Positions 34,734 to 42,975 of a stretch of DNA of 64,000 bases are shown here, one piece after another. Numbering within the stretch: position 1 is the stretch's first letter; each line of letters begins with the position of its first letter. Below the pieces are notes generated by a model. That model saw only the letters and a program-made list of their open reading frames with translations. It had not been told where the DNA came from and searched no databases. The stretch is taken from positions 1 through 64,000 of the forward strand of contig REEN01000065.1 of the NCBI GenBank assembly GCA_007695015.1, written 5' to 3'. The DNA comes from Marinilabiliales bacterium (GTDB lineage: Bacteria; Bacteroidota; Bacteroidia; Bacteroidales; PUMT01). The position numbers and the translations under genes are program-made.

Positions 34734-34763
34734 AAAAAAAGCATCCTCCGGGATGCTTTTTTT
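34734..34763 (+). terminator. Intrinsic terminator of the susC/susD operon
   Basis: A7 is followed by GCATCC, loop TCCG, GGATGC and T7. The stem can extend through A/T pairs, and it lies 22 nt after the susD stop. Because of the A-run on the other side it could also work in the opposite direction for the lipoprotein gene that reads toward it. Confidence 0.9.
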
Positions 34764-34912
34764 ATTGTATGATACAGGATGAGCCCGCCATTAGATTGCT
34801 ATCTTTTCAGAATCGGGTGAACACATGCGGGCGGCCCGTATGGCATAAAGACGCAGCCATTATATCTTCACTGGTACTACAGGCAGTTTTGCTGCATGTT
34901 TACACTTATTTG

Positions 34913-35296
34913 TTACCAGATCTCGAATTCGCCTTTTGCCAGGAGGTTGCCTTTGCTGTCCTTCCATTCGATCTCAAAATCACCGCAGAGGTTGATGAAG
35001 AGCTGTTCCATGACAAGGGTCTGTCCGGGGTCCAGCTCATGATGGATACTCTCAATGAAAATGCGCTGTCCGTTCTGATACCCGTAGAAGTTGGCGGTTA
35101 CAGCAGTATCGTTGAATCGGGGACTCAGGATCAGGTGGGCCCACACATTGGTGCCCTGGATAAATACATTGTCCTCGCCCACACAGGGGTTTTGGGGACT
35201 GATATCGGCGCAGAACCTGGCGTGTGCCAGCGGTTCATCCTTGCAACCTGTAAAGGTGGCGGCCGCAATGGCCAGCAGTAGGAATATCTTCTTCAT
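34913..35296 (-). CDS. Unknown small lipoprotein
   Basis: The 127-residue sequence begins with a standard lipoprotein signal (FLLLAIAAATFTGC, Cys18). The mature part is beta-rich with two further Cys (RFCADISPQNPC) and ends KGNLLAKGEFEIW. I do not recognise a family; it could be an immunoglobulin-like domain. It has its own good promoter 30-60 nt upstream and no partner gene in the same direction. Confidence 0.75.
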   Translation of the reverse strand: MKKIFLLLAIAAATFTGCKDEPLAHARFCADISPQNPCVGEDNVFIQGTNVWAHLILSPRFNDTAVTANFYGYQNGQRIFIESIHHELDPGQTLVMEQLFINLCGDFEIEWKDSKGNLLAKGEFEIW

Positions 35297-35327
35297 GTTT
35301 TTGTAGTTTTTTATGTTCAGTCAGATG

Positions 35328-35357
35328 CAAATGTACATGAAATTATTTTTATCCAAA
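35328..35357 (-). promoter_or_regulatory. Promoter of the small lipoprotein gene
   Basis: On the minus strand: TTTG (35357-35354), 18-nt spacer, TACATTTG (35335-35328). Both elements match the Bacteroidota consensus. The start of transcription would be near 35322, 26 nt before the ATG. Confidence 0.65.
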
Positions 35358-35530
35358 TTACACACCGACGGATAAAAAAAATTTTATGGTAAAGCGAAGC
35401 GGTTCCGACTGTAAGTCAAAATTTTGTTTCTTTATGAATACAAAATTTTGATTTTTTACAGGAGAAATATACTCTTTAAGACGGTAATTTTTTAGTATAC
35501 TTGCTTCTGTTTTCATCAATATTTCTGTTT

Positions 35531-36487
35531 ATGGTCAACAGGGTTGGCGGACTTATCTATGTATTGTCTATACAGTTATTGTTACAGGGTTGCTCAAAGC
35601 CTGACAATGGCGGGACGATGTTACCCCCTGAACCTTTGAATTTTCAGTACGACCTTGATAACCTGGAATATCATCCGGGTTTTTCAGGGGCGGAGGCCAG
35701 GGGGGAGCTGGAAAACAGGTATATTGTTGAGGCAAGCGGACTTGCGGTGAGCCGCAGCAATCCTTCGAAAATATGGGTTCACAATGACAGCGGCGATTTT
35801 AACCGGCTGTTCGTGGTGGGCGAAAACGCCGAAGATTACGGTGAGTTCATCATAAGGGGCGCCTTTAACAGGGACTGGGAGGATATGGCTGCCGGTCCGG
35901 GTCCGCTCGACGGCATCACCTACCTTTATATCGGTGAAATCGGAGATAACCATGCGCAGTACGATATAATGTCGGTGTACAGGGTGCCTGAACCTGATAT
36001 AAGCCTGCTTGATTCGGTTGCAAATGAACCGGTTGACGGGGTCGAGAGAATTGACTTCATCTATCCCGACGGCCGGGCAAGGGATGCGGAGACCCTTATG
36101 ATCGATCCTGAAACCCGCGATATTTATATCGTCACCAAGAGGGATGAGAGGTCAATTGTTTATGTGGCAATTTATCCACAGGTTTCCGGGAAGGTGATAA
36201 CACTCGAAAAGGTGGGTTATTTCCCTTTCAACAGGGCGCTTGCAGGCGACATATCTGCCGACGGCAGCGAGATTGCCGTTAAAACAGATGACAGGATCTA
36301 TTACTGGCAGAGGAAGAGGGGAGAGCCGGTTTACGAGGCGCTTAAGCGCCAGCCTCTCCTGCTGCCATACAGGGTGGAGCCCCAGGGTGAGGCATTCGGC
36401 TGGATGCCCGACGGAAGCGGGTACTACACACTGAGTGAAAAGGTGGATGACACAATACCTGTGCTGTATTTCTACAGGCGCCTGTAA
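35531..36487 (+). CDS. Unknown lipoprotein, probable beta-propeller
   Basis: Starting at the ATG at 35531, the 318-residue protein has a lipoprotein signal ending LLLQGC (Cys21). The mature part has repeated beta strands: EASGLAVSRSNPSKIWVHND, GAFNRDWEDMAAG, YLYIGEIGDN, DAETLMIDPETRDIYIVTKR. This pattern resembles NHL/SdiA-regulated or phytase-like propellers in Bacteroidota, but I cannot name the family with certainty. The region around HNDSGD and EIGDN has well-spaced acidic residues that might bind calcium. It ends 3 bp before the convergent Omp85-like gene. Confidence 0.75.
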   Translation: MVNRVGGLIYVLSIQLLLQGCSKPDNGGTMLPPEPLNFQYDLDNLEYHPGFSGAEARGELENRYIVEASGLAVSRSNPSKIWVHNDSGDFNRLFVVGENAEDYGEFIIRGAFNRDWEDMAAGPGPLDGITYLYIGEIGDNHAQYDIMSVYRVPEPDISLLDSVANEPVDGVERIDFIYPDGRARDAETLMIDPETRDIYIVTKRDERSIVYVAIYPQVSGKVITLEKVGYFPFNRALAGDISADGSEIAVKTDDRIYYWQRKRGEPVYEALKRQPLLLPYRVEPQGEAFGWMPDGSGYYTLSEKVDDTIPVLYFYRRL

Positions 36488-36490
36488 TAA

Positions 36491-38221
36491 TCAGAACCTG
36501 CTCAGTACCCCCATATGCACCCTTGACGACCGGAATGAAAACGGGTTGCCAAGCTCCCTTCCAACGGCATAGCTTATTGTGAACTGTCCTGCCCGGGTAC
36601 CGACGGTAATTCCGGTCCCCAAACCGAAAGGCGTGTCGGAGGTAGTCCCGCCCGGCAGCCTTGCCCTGTAAGCCAGTCCGTCAAAAAACAGGAAGATGTT
36701 GCCTGTTGCATCAAAGAGGTAGCGGTATTCAACCCTCGGTATGAAATATTCCGTTGCCGCGATGCTTCTTTCATCAAACCCCCTTATCGTGTGAATTCCT
36801 CCCAGCAGGTACAGCTCGCCTGCATAAAAGTGGTCTGCTTCCCTGTCGTGACCGATGTTGAGCTTCCCGGCCGAGTTGCCGGAGAGCATTATGGTGCTTG
36901 CGGTGGCTACCGGTATGAACAGCCTTATCTCGCCGGCGCCTTCGGCAAACCATGCTGTGGCATCCTGGTTACCGGGTTCGGTTACTGACCTGCTGCCAGC
37001 CCCGAGGGAAGTGCGAAAACTCCAGCCCCTGCGGGGATTGACCAGGTTGTCTATTCTCCGGTACCTCCATGAAAGGCCTGTCATCCGGCTGCGCACCCCT
37101 GCCGCCGGGATACCCCCGGGCACCTGTTCCTTACCGGCAATTACCATTACCGAGGAGGTCCGGCCGAATAGGGAGACCGCTCCACCACCCGTAATTGTAA
37201 ACGGGATGCCTGCTTCGCCCTCTACCCTGAGATAGGCGCTGTCCTGCCTGAACATATGGAAATTAAGGTCAGCCCCGAAAGCCCTGCCGAAAAGATAGGG
37301 CTGGCCAAGTTCAATATCGATCTGCTGCACGCCGTTGCCCGGGCTCTGCCAGTGAAGTCCAATCCGCTCCATGCGGTTGAACATGTTTGCCAGGTCCAGC
37401 CCTGCCTCTCCCGCCAGCCTGATGCCCCCGCTGCCGGAGGGCGCCAGCCCTATAATCCCGTTGAATGAACCGGACTGCCTGTGGTTCAGGTACAGGTAGA
37501 GGTCAGCCTCCTCCCTCATGAACTCAACCTCTGGCTCACGTATCTCCTCAAAGAAGCCGGTTTCCCTTATCCTCTGGCCGGCCTGCCTGAAACGCTTTTC
37601 GCTGTAGGGATCTCCCGGCACAATCCCGATGTGGCGGTAAAGATGCTTCCTCTCAACACGGGTATCCCCGTAAACATGTATGCTGTCAATGCGGTAATGC
37701 CTGTTCCTCTGAACGGTCAGCCTGCCCCGTATGGTATCATTATGGATCTCCGTTCCTTCCAGGGCAACGGATGCAAAGGGGTAACCGTTGTTTTCGTAAT
37801 GGGTCAGCAGCCGGTGCTGCAGTTGCCTGAACGAGGCAATATCAACCGGCCTCCTTTCGTATCTTCGCTCCCTTATATTGAGCCTGCCAAGCACTTCACG
37901 GTCAATCCCGCCAAGGCAGACCCCGATTGTGCCGTACCGGGCTCCTGCATGGATATAGGCAGTTGCACCGCATCTGTCAAAAACAAGGCTGTCGACCGAT
38001 GCCTCAAGGTGGGCCATCGAGTGGAGGGCGCTTATTATGCCTGCCAGGTGCCTTTCAATGCCCAGGGTATCGTTAAACTGCAGGTCATCCTGATCTGCTG
38101 TGATTACCCTTTCGGGGAAGGCTACGCCTTCAAGCCCTTTTATATCCAGCAGTATTTGTCCCTGCAGCGACAGGGCCGGGACCAGCAGCATGATAAGAAG
38201 AATGGGGAAAGGGTTCACCAC
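36491..38221 (-). CDS. Omp85-superfamily outer membrane protein (BamA/TamA-like)
   Basis: The protein has a signal peptide (FPILLIMLLVPALSLQGQ), about two POTRA-like modules (RHYRIDSIHVYGDTRVERKH, NNGYPFASVALEG) and a C-terminal 16-strand barrel with the surface-antigen segment YLLGGIHTIRGFDERSI. It ends in a phenylalanine (VLSRF). Such proteins insert or export proteins at the outer membrane. Start is uncertain: the GTG at 38221 gives a plausible 576-residue form, while an ATG at 38374 would add a GC-rich, basic extension that does not look like protein sequence. Two POTRAs are fewer than in BamA, so a TamA- or ShlB-like role is more likely. Confidence 0.8.
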   Translation of the reverse strand: MVNPFPILLIMLLVPALSLQGQILLDIKGLEGVAFPERVITADQDDLQFNDTLGIERHLAGIISALHSMAHLEASVDSLVFDRCGATAYIHAGARYGTIGVCLGGIDREVLGRLNIRERRYERRPVDIASFRQLQHRLLTHYENNGYPFASVALEGTEIHNDTIRGRLTVQRNRHYRIDSIHVYGDTRVERKHLYRHIGIVPGDPYSEKRFRQAGQRIRETGFFEEIREPEVEFMREEADLYLYLNHRQSGSFNGIIGLAPSGSGGIRLAGEAGLDLANMFNRMERIGLHWQSPGNGVQQIDIELGQPYLFGRAFGADLNFHMFRQDSAYLRVEGEAGIPFTITGGGAVSLFGRTSSVMVIAGKEQVPGGIPAAGVRSRMTGLSWRYRRIDNLVNPRRGWSFRTSLGAGSRSVTEPGNQDATAWFAEGAGEIRLFIPVATASTIMLSGNSAGKLNIGHDREADHFYAGELYLLGGIHTIRGFDERSIAATEYFIPRVEYRYLFDATGNIFLFFDGLAYRARLPGGTTSDTPFGLGTGITVGTRAGQFTISYAVGRELGNPFSFRSSRVHMGVLSRF

Positions 38222-38396
38222 GAAAGCTTTTACACATAACGCCGGCAAGATAAAAAAATTATCCGGACCGGCCCGGCTGCCTGCTGCCGGAACCGTATGA
38301 CGGCCACCGGGGGGCGCGCCGGCAGCTACAGGACCCTTCCTCCTGGCGCGTTTGTAAGCCCTCGCGGCAACCAAAGGGTGCGCGTCCGGGATCAGG

Positions 38397-38429
38397 TTTG
38401 AGGTTTTTGGGTCAAAAGGGTTAAATTTG
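38397..38429 (+). promoter_or_regulatory. Promoter of cysH
   Basis: TTTG (38397-38400), 21-nt spacer and TAAATTTG (38422-38429). The spacer is slightly long. The -7 box overlaps a perfect inverted repeat (38425-38449) reaching into the start of the transcript. Confidence 0.5.
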
Positions 38430-38449
38430 TGTCAGGCACAGACACAAAT
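38425..38449. repeat. Perfect 9-bp inverted repeat over the cysH transcription start
   Basis: ATTTGTGTC (38425-38433) and GACACAAAT (38441-38449) are perfect inverted copies with a 7-nt loop. They cover the -7 box and the likely start site, where a repressor would bind. A role in sulfur or cysteine control of cysH is inference. Confidence 0.45.
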
Positions 38450-38470
38450 AATCTATAATTGAGCACCGAT

Positions 38471-39190
38471 ATGGATAAAGCAGAAATCAATGAACTGAAC
38501 AGCATGTGCCGGGGGAAAACCGCCGAAGAGATAGTGGCAATTGCTTGCAGTCGTTTCAGCGGAAGGATCGCCCTGGCCAGCAGCCTCGGGGCAGAGGACC
38601 AGGCGCTCACCCACATGGTGTGCCGGGTTGACCCCCAGGCCAGGATATTCACCCTCGACACGGGGCGTATGTTTCCCGAGAGCTATGAGCTGCTTGAGCG
38701 TACCAACAGGCACTACGGTATTAACATCGAGGTCTTTTTCCCCGATTACCTGCAGGTGGAGAAGATGGTGGCTGAAAAAGGGATAAACCTTTTCTATGAC
38801 AGCGTTGAAAACAGGAAATTATGCTGCGGCATAAGGAAGGTGGAGCCACTGAAGAGGGCTTTCGGTGGACTTGATGCATGGATATGCGGCCTCCGCCGGG
38901 AGCAGTCCGTTACCCGCTTCAATGTTGATTTTGCAGAGTGGGATGAAGGCAACAACCTGGTGAAGCTCAATCCGCTTGCCGAGTGGACGGAGAAGCAGTT
39001 GTGGGACTATATCAAGGAGCACAATATACCATACCATGCTCTGCATGACAAAGGTTTTCCGAGCATAGGCTGCCAGCCCTGCACCCGTGCGGTAAAGCCG
39101 GGAGACGATGTGAGGGCGGGAAGATGGTGGTGGGAAGAGCCTGAGAAGAAGGAGTGCGGCCTTCACAACAGGCCGCCGGACGGATCCTGA
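38471..39190 (+). CDS. cysH: Phosphoadenylyl/adenylyl-sulfate reductase
   Basis: The 239-residue protein has the PP-loop nucleotide site ASSLGAEDQ, TLDTGRMFPESYEL, and four cluster cysteines (C118, C119, C201, C204). The catalytic C-terminal C229 is in KKECGLH. The four extra cysteines mark the [4Fe-4S] type, which usually reduces adenylyl sulfate (APS) to sulfite in sulfate assimilation. No sulfate adenylyltransferase or sulfite reductase genes are near. It converges on mnmA with 7 bp between. Confidence 0.92.
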   Translation: MDKAEINELNSMCRGKTAEEIVAIACSRFSGRIALASSLGAEDQALTHMVCRVDPQARIFTLDTGRMFPESYELLERTNRHYGINIEVFFPDYLQVEKMVAEKGINLFYDSVENRKLCCGIRKVEPLKRAFGGLDAWICGLRREQSVTRFNVDFAEWDEGNNLVKLNPLAEWTEKQLWDYIKEHNIPYHALHDKGFPSIGCQPCTRAVKPGDDVRAGRWWWEEPEKKECGLHNRPPDGS

Positions 39191-39197
39191 CCTGTTC

Positions 39198-40583
39198 TCA
39201 GTCGATTATGCCGGAGCCGAGGATCTCGCCGTCACGGTACCATGCCGCAAACTGTCCGGCAGCAATACCCCTCTGCTTATTCTCAAAAACAATATAGAGA
39301 CCGTCTTCCCTCATGAACAGCCGGGCATTCTGAAGAGGCTGCCTGTAACGCACCCGTACCATAAAAGCTGCTGTTTCGCCGGGCTGCATTTTAATGTCGT
39401 CACGTATCCAGTGTACATCCTCCGCCCGTATGAAGAGTCCCCGCCGGTTCAGTCCGGGATGCGAATGCCCCTCGCCAGTGTATACTATGTTCCTTTTTGT
39501 GTCGGTGGCGATCACGAACACCGGCTCTTTCCGGCCTCCCACGTTCAGGCCCTTGCGCTGCCCCACGGTAAAATACCATGCTCCGTTATGCGAACCGGTC
39601 CGGATACCGTCATCGGGCAGGTAGGCAACCGGGCGGCAGATACTCTCAAGGGTTTCGGCATTAACGGTGCTGCTGTCTTCTTCGGCCCGGGATACTCTTT
39701 CTGCCGGTTCTGCGCCGCTGTCTTCTTCAGGCCGGAATGGTTTGCCGGACGATTTCGTGCCGCTGCGGGTCGATTCCGTGCCGCTGCGGGTCGATTCCGT
39801 GCCGCTGCCGGTCGATTTCGCGCCGCTGCCTGGCGACTCCGTACCGCTGCCTGGCGATTTCGTGTCGCTGCCGGGTTGTTCCAGGTGCCTGTAAAACCCC
39901 CGGGGTATCTCAATTATCTCACCCTTTTGGGACTGCAGTTTCTGCTGCAGGAACAGCGGCAGGTCCACCTTGCCCACGAAGCAGATGCCCTGGGAATCCT
40001 TTTTACCGGCAGTCGGCAGGTTAAGCTTTGCGGCCGTCTTGCGCACCTCTTCCTTGCTGATGCCGCCCAGGGGGAAGAGGGCCCGTTCGAGCTGTTTCTG
40101 GCTGAGCTGGCAGAGAAAGTAGCTCTGGTCCTTGTTCTGATCGGCGCCTGCAAGCAACCTGTATACAGTCCTGCCCCCCGAGGTTATCTGTTCCTTGCTG
40201 CAGTAGTGGCCCGTGGCAACCTTGTCGGCGCCAAGCTTCAGCGCCTCCTCGATGAACAGGTCGAACTTGATCTCACGGTTGCACAGCACATCGGGATTTG
40301 GGGTACGTCCCTTCTCGTACTCGCTGAACATGTAATTCACCACCCTTTCGCGGTAGGGTTTGCTGAGGTCGGTTTTGTGGAACGGAATGCCCAGCTTTTC
40401 GGCTACCAGCGATGCGAAGATAAGGTCGTCATGCCAGGGGCAGTCGCCCGAAAGGGTACCCTCCGTATCATGCCAGTTGATCATGAAGAGGGCGCTGACA
40501 TCATAACCCTGCTCTTTGAGCAGGTATGCCGCCACGCTGGAGTCCACCCCCCCCGATAACCCTACGACTACTTTTTCCGGCAT
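39198..40583 (-). CDS. mnmA: tRNA 2-thiouridine synthase MnmA with a large repeat insertion
   Basis: The 461-residue protein has the PP-loop VVVGLSGGVDSSVAAYLL (5-22), catalytic C101 in NPDVLCN and partner C201 in SQGICFVG, and the central-domain motif WYFTVGQRKGLNVGG (336-350). It adds sulfur to U34 of tRNA-Lys, -Glu and -Gln. Usual length is about 360. The extra 90-100 residues lie between about 235 and 328, where other MnmAs have a short loop. The insert opens with six 7-residue units (SGTEST-type) encoded by 21-nt tandem repeats, then an acidic stretch. Catalytic parts are intact, so it is likely active. It forms a unit with the upstream bTHX gene. Confidence 0.93.
   Translation of the reverse strand: MPEKVVVGLSGGVDSSVAAYLLKEQGYDVSALFMINWHDTEGTLSGDCPWHDDLIFASLVAEKLGIPFHKTDLSKPYRERVVNYMFSEYEKGRTPNPDVLCNREIKFDLFIEEALKLGADKVATGHYCSKEQITSGGRTVYRLLAGADQNKDQSYFLCQLSQKQLERALFPLGGISKEEVRKTAAKLNLPTAGKKDSQGICFVGKVDLPLFLQQKLQSQKGEIIEIPRGFYRHLEQPGSDTKSPGSGTESPGSGAKSTGSGTESTRSGTESTRSGTKSSGKPFRPEEDSGAEPAERVSRAEEDSSTVNAETLESICRPVAYLPDDGIRTGSHNGAWYFTVGQRKGLNVGGRKEPVFVIATDTKRNIVYTGEGHSHPGLNRRGLFIRAEDVHWIRDDIKMQPGETAAFMVRVRYRQPLQNARLFMREDGLYIVFENKQRGIAAGQFAAWYRDGEILGSGIID
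39751..39876 (-). repeat. Six 21-nt tandem repeats inside mnmA
   Basis: On the plus strand the unit is close to GATTCCGTGCCGCTGCGGGTC, written here in variants. Six copies run head to tail; the first three differ by only a few bases and the last three have CTGGC or similar at their ends. Each unit adds seven residues (Ser/Gly/Thr/Glu-rich) without shifting the frame. Confidence 0.85.
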
Positions 40584-40636
40584 GATCCTTTATATTTTAA
40601 GATATGGGAGCCGCAGATACGGCCCCGTTCCTCTTT

Positions 40637-40771
40637 TCAGGCTTTGGCGCCGGATGCCTTTTTCCTGCCGGTACCCGTGGTTACAGGCCCGGTTTTTTTG
40701 CGGGGCCTTCTGACGCCGTAACTTCCTTTGATAATCTTGCCCCTGCGGGTCTTTTTGTCTCCTTTTCCCAT
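40637..40771 (-). CDS. 30S ribosomal protein bTHX
   Basis: This 44-residue basic protein was read by direct translation of the minus strand. It begins MGKGDKKTRRGKI and has GSYGVRRPRKKTG, the signature of the small THX protein first known from Thermus 30S subunits and common in Bacteroidota. It sits at the top of the 30S head in a pocket of 16S rRNA. The C-terminal tail (TTGTGRKKASGAKA) is a little longer than in most. A -7 box lies 58 nt upstream, and mnmA follows after 53 bp. Confidence 0.93.
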   Translation of the reverse strand: MGKGDKKTRRGKIIKGSYGVRRPRKKTGPVTTGTGRKKASGAKA

Positions 40772-40828
40772 ATTTTTCAGTAATTAGATATTGATAATAC
40801 AAGAACTCCGGTAACAAAAAACAGTATG

Positions 40829-40836
40829 CAAAAATA
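40829..40836 (-). promoter_or_regulatory. -7 box of the bTHX-mnmA unit
   Basis: On the minus strand it reads TATTTTTG (TAnnTTTG). The expected start would be near 40823, giving a leader of about 50 nt. No clear -33 element is visible. Confidence 0.45.
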
Positions 40837-40976
40837 ATAAAAAGTGAGGAGAAAACCTCAGTCTGACAGGGTGATATCAGCGCCGGACCCTGAAACCGGT
40901 GACCGGCCGTACCTGTGCGGCAGAGTTGAAAGCGGGATATGGATGCCGCAAATGGCACTGATATTATGCGGCAATC

Positions 40977-42053
40977 CTAAAGTCTTGTTTCCATACCGAG
41001 CTCTTCTGCAATCCTGTTCATCTCCTCCCTTACGGCAGGTATAAGGCTTATGCCGCGTTTCCTTGCTGTCTCCTCATTTTTCCTCTCAATATCACCGGGT
41101 ATCAGCACCGCCGGTTTGCCTTCGGCGCTTTCTGCATTCCTGAATGTCATTATCCATCTGTCCATGGCATCCCTGAACTCGCCTGCTTCCCTGAACGCAT
41201 CGATGCGCATGGCCCCGAAGAAGTGCCCGGTCCCTTTGCCGTTACCCTCCTCCGGAAGGGGGAGATAGGCGACCGAAGGAGGTACGAACGGCCCGAAGCC
41301 TGCGCCGGACAGGAGTGCTGAGAGTATGTCAACTATGGCACCCAGGCAGTAGCCCTTGTGGCTGCCGTGTTCGCGGTCACCACCAAGAGGGAGCATGGCA
41401 CCTCCCTTGCGAAGGATATCGGGATCGTCGGCAGGCCGGCCCTCCCGGTCCTGCACATAGCCGTAAAGGGTTTTTTCCCCTTTCTTTACGGCCACCTCAA
41501 GCTTGCCCCTTGCAATGGGGGTTGTGGCAAAGTCGGCTACGAAAGGCGGCTCCTTGCCGGCAGGTACGGCCACTGCTACCGGGTTGGTGCCCAGCAGTCG
41601 CGATATAGAGAATGTAGGTGCCACCAGCGGGTTGGCATTGGTCAGGCATATGCCTATCATGTCGTGGTCAAGGGCCATCATGGCATAATAACCCGCTATG
41701 CCGAAGTGGTTTGAATTTCTGCATGCCACCCATCCGGTGCCCGCATCCCGGGCCTTGCCTATGGCGGTTTCCATGCTGAATACGGCCGGCAGCATGCCCG
41801 GGGCATTGTCGCCGTCAACGACAGCAGTTGATAAGGTTTCGCGGACGACCGTGATTTTGGGGGCGGTATTCAGGCGGCCGGCCTTCCAGAGGTTATGGTG
41901 ATCGGCAATCCGTATAAGTCCGTGCGACCCTATCCCCCTGAGTTCGGCTGCTATGAATACGTCGGCAATGATCGATGCATCATTTTCGCTGCAGCCGATT
42001 CGGGTAAAAAAGCCGCGTGTAAAATCCCGGAGGGTTTCGTGCGAGTGGTGCAT
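40977..42053 (-). CDS. Malate/L-lactate-type dehydrogenase (Ldh family)
   Basis: This 358-residue NAD(P)-dependent oxidoreductase belongs to the family of sulfolactate, ureidoglycolate and malate dehydrogenases, which is distinct from the Rossmann LDH/MDH family. Motifs: IAAELRGIGSHGLIRI with the conserved His, RNSNHFGIAGYYAM, LGTNPVAVAVPAG, and GSHKGYCLGAIVDILSALLS near the end of the core. The real substrate cannot be told from sequence. It stands alone, divergent from porT. Confidence 0.88.
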   Translation of the reverse strand: MHHSHETLRDFTRGFFTRIGCSENDASIIADVFIAAELRGIGSHGLIRIADHHNLWKAGRLNTAPKITVVRETLSTAVVDGDNAPGMLPAVFSMETAIGKARDAGTGWVACRNSNHFGIAGYYAMMALDHDMIGICLTNANPLVAPTFSISRLLGTNPVAVAVPAGKEPPFVADFATTPIARGKLEVAVKKGEKTLYGYVQDREGRPADDPDILRKGGAMLPLGGDREHGSHKGYCLGAIVDILSALLSGAGFGPFVPPSVAYLPLPEEGNGKGTGHFFGAMRIDAFREAGEFRDAMDRWIMTFRNAESAEGKPAVLIPGDIERKNEETARKRGISLIPAVREEMNRIAEELGMETRL

Positions 42054-42167
42054 AAGGTTTTTTCTGCTAATTTAATAACTTTATCAGCGCCAGCCGCCTT
42101 GTAACTTCTTATTTCTGCAAGCGTAAAATATTTTATTGTCCCTGGCAGTTAATTAATATGTTGTCTG

Positions 42168-42175
42168 TATATTTG
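42168..42175 (+). promoter_or_regulatory. -7 box of porT
   Basis: TATATTTG lies only 10 nt before the ATG at 42186, so the transcript would have a very short leader. No good -33 TTTG is present at the normal distance. Confidence 0.5.
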
Positions 42176-42185
42176 CCCCTTTAAC

Positions 42186-42929
42186 ATGAATGACTTGAGG
42201 AACCGTTTTCTTATATTGTTATTGCTTTTTCCCCTTACCGCAGGCGCACAGAGGGTCATAGTGCGCAACATGCCCGAGTATGACCACAGGGCCATGCATT
42301 TCGGGTTTACCCTGGGTGTCAACACTATGGATTTCAGGATCAGGGCATCTGAATATGCTGTCAATGAAGGCTTATTTGCAGAGGTAAGCACCCTTACTCC
42401 GGGGTTCAACATCAATATTGTATCCAACTTCAGGCTCGGGAACCACTTTGATTTCAGGATGCTTCCCGGGGTCGCATTCGGGCAGCGCAGGATAAATTAC
42501 TACCGTATTCCAGGAGGAAGAGTACCCGGCGAGAGCGGATGGGACAGCAGGAGTGAGCCCATAAAAGAAGGCTATCAGGACATGGAGTCGTCGTTTATTG
42601 AGTTCCCGTTCATATTCAAATATAAATCGGTCCGCATAAACAATTACAGGCCCTATCTGATTGCCGGTACAAGCCTCAGGTATGACCTTGCGAAGAACTT
42701 CAGCGAGGAGGATGGGATTTACCTTAGCCTGAAGCCTTTTGATGTGTACCTTGAAACAGGGTTCGGCATTGATTTCTACCTGCCGTTCTTCAAGTTCTCA
42801 ACAGAACTGAAATATGCAACCGGATTTCTTCATGTGCTGGAACCCCGGTCCAGCAGGCGTCAGCGGTACCAGGATACGATCGAAAGGCTCCATTCAAATC
42901 TTTTCATCCTCTCCTTCCATTTCGAGTGA
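42186..42929 (+). CDS. porT: PorT family outer membrane beta-barrel protein
   Basis: The 247-residue protein has a signal peptide (LILLLLFPLTAGAQ) and then the PorT pattern NMPEYDHRAMHFGFTLGVNTMDFRIR, given here in pieces: HFGFTLGVNTMDF, FNINIVSNFRLGNHFDFRML, SSFIEFPFIFKYKSVRINNY. It forms an eight-stranded barrel. PorT is needed for type IX secretion in Porphyromonas and Flavobacterium. Length matches (PorT about 244). It ends about 46 bp before the end of the convergent rRNA methyltransferase gene. Confidence 0.85.
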   Translation: MNDLRNRFLILLLLFPLTAGAQRVIVRNMPEYDHRAMHFGFTLGVNTMDFRIRASEYAVNEGLFAEVSTLTPGFNINIVSNFRLGNHFDFRMLPGVAFGQRRINYYRIPGGRVPGESGWDSRSEPIKEGYQDMESSFIEFPFIFKYKSVRINNYRPYLIAGTSLRYDLAKNFSEEDGIYLSLKPFDVYLETGFGIDFYLPFFKFSTELKYATGFLHVLEPRSSRRQRYQDTIERLHSNLFILSFHFE

Positions 42930-42975
42930 TACCCGAGCCGGTGATGATGGCATTACCGGTATTGCCGGTTTGCTG

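Noticed and set aside
37481-38239. 252-residue open frame opposite the Omp85-like gene
   Set aside because: Shadow of the barrel protein; the true strand has a signal peptide, POTRA and barrel motifs.
39411-40559. 382-residue open frame on the plus strand opposite mnmA
   Set aside because: It mirrors the real mnmA gene, is rich in repeated Arg/Ala/Gly from the 21-nt repeats, and has no recognisable domain or promoter.
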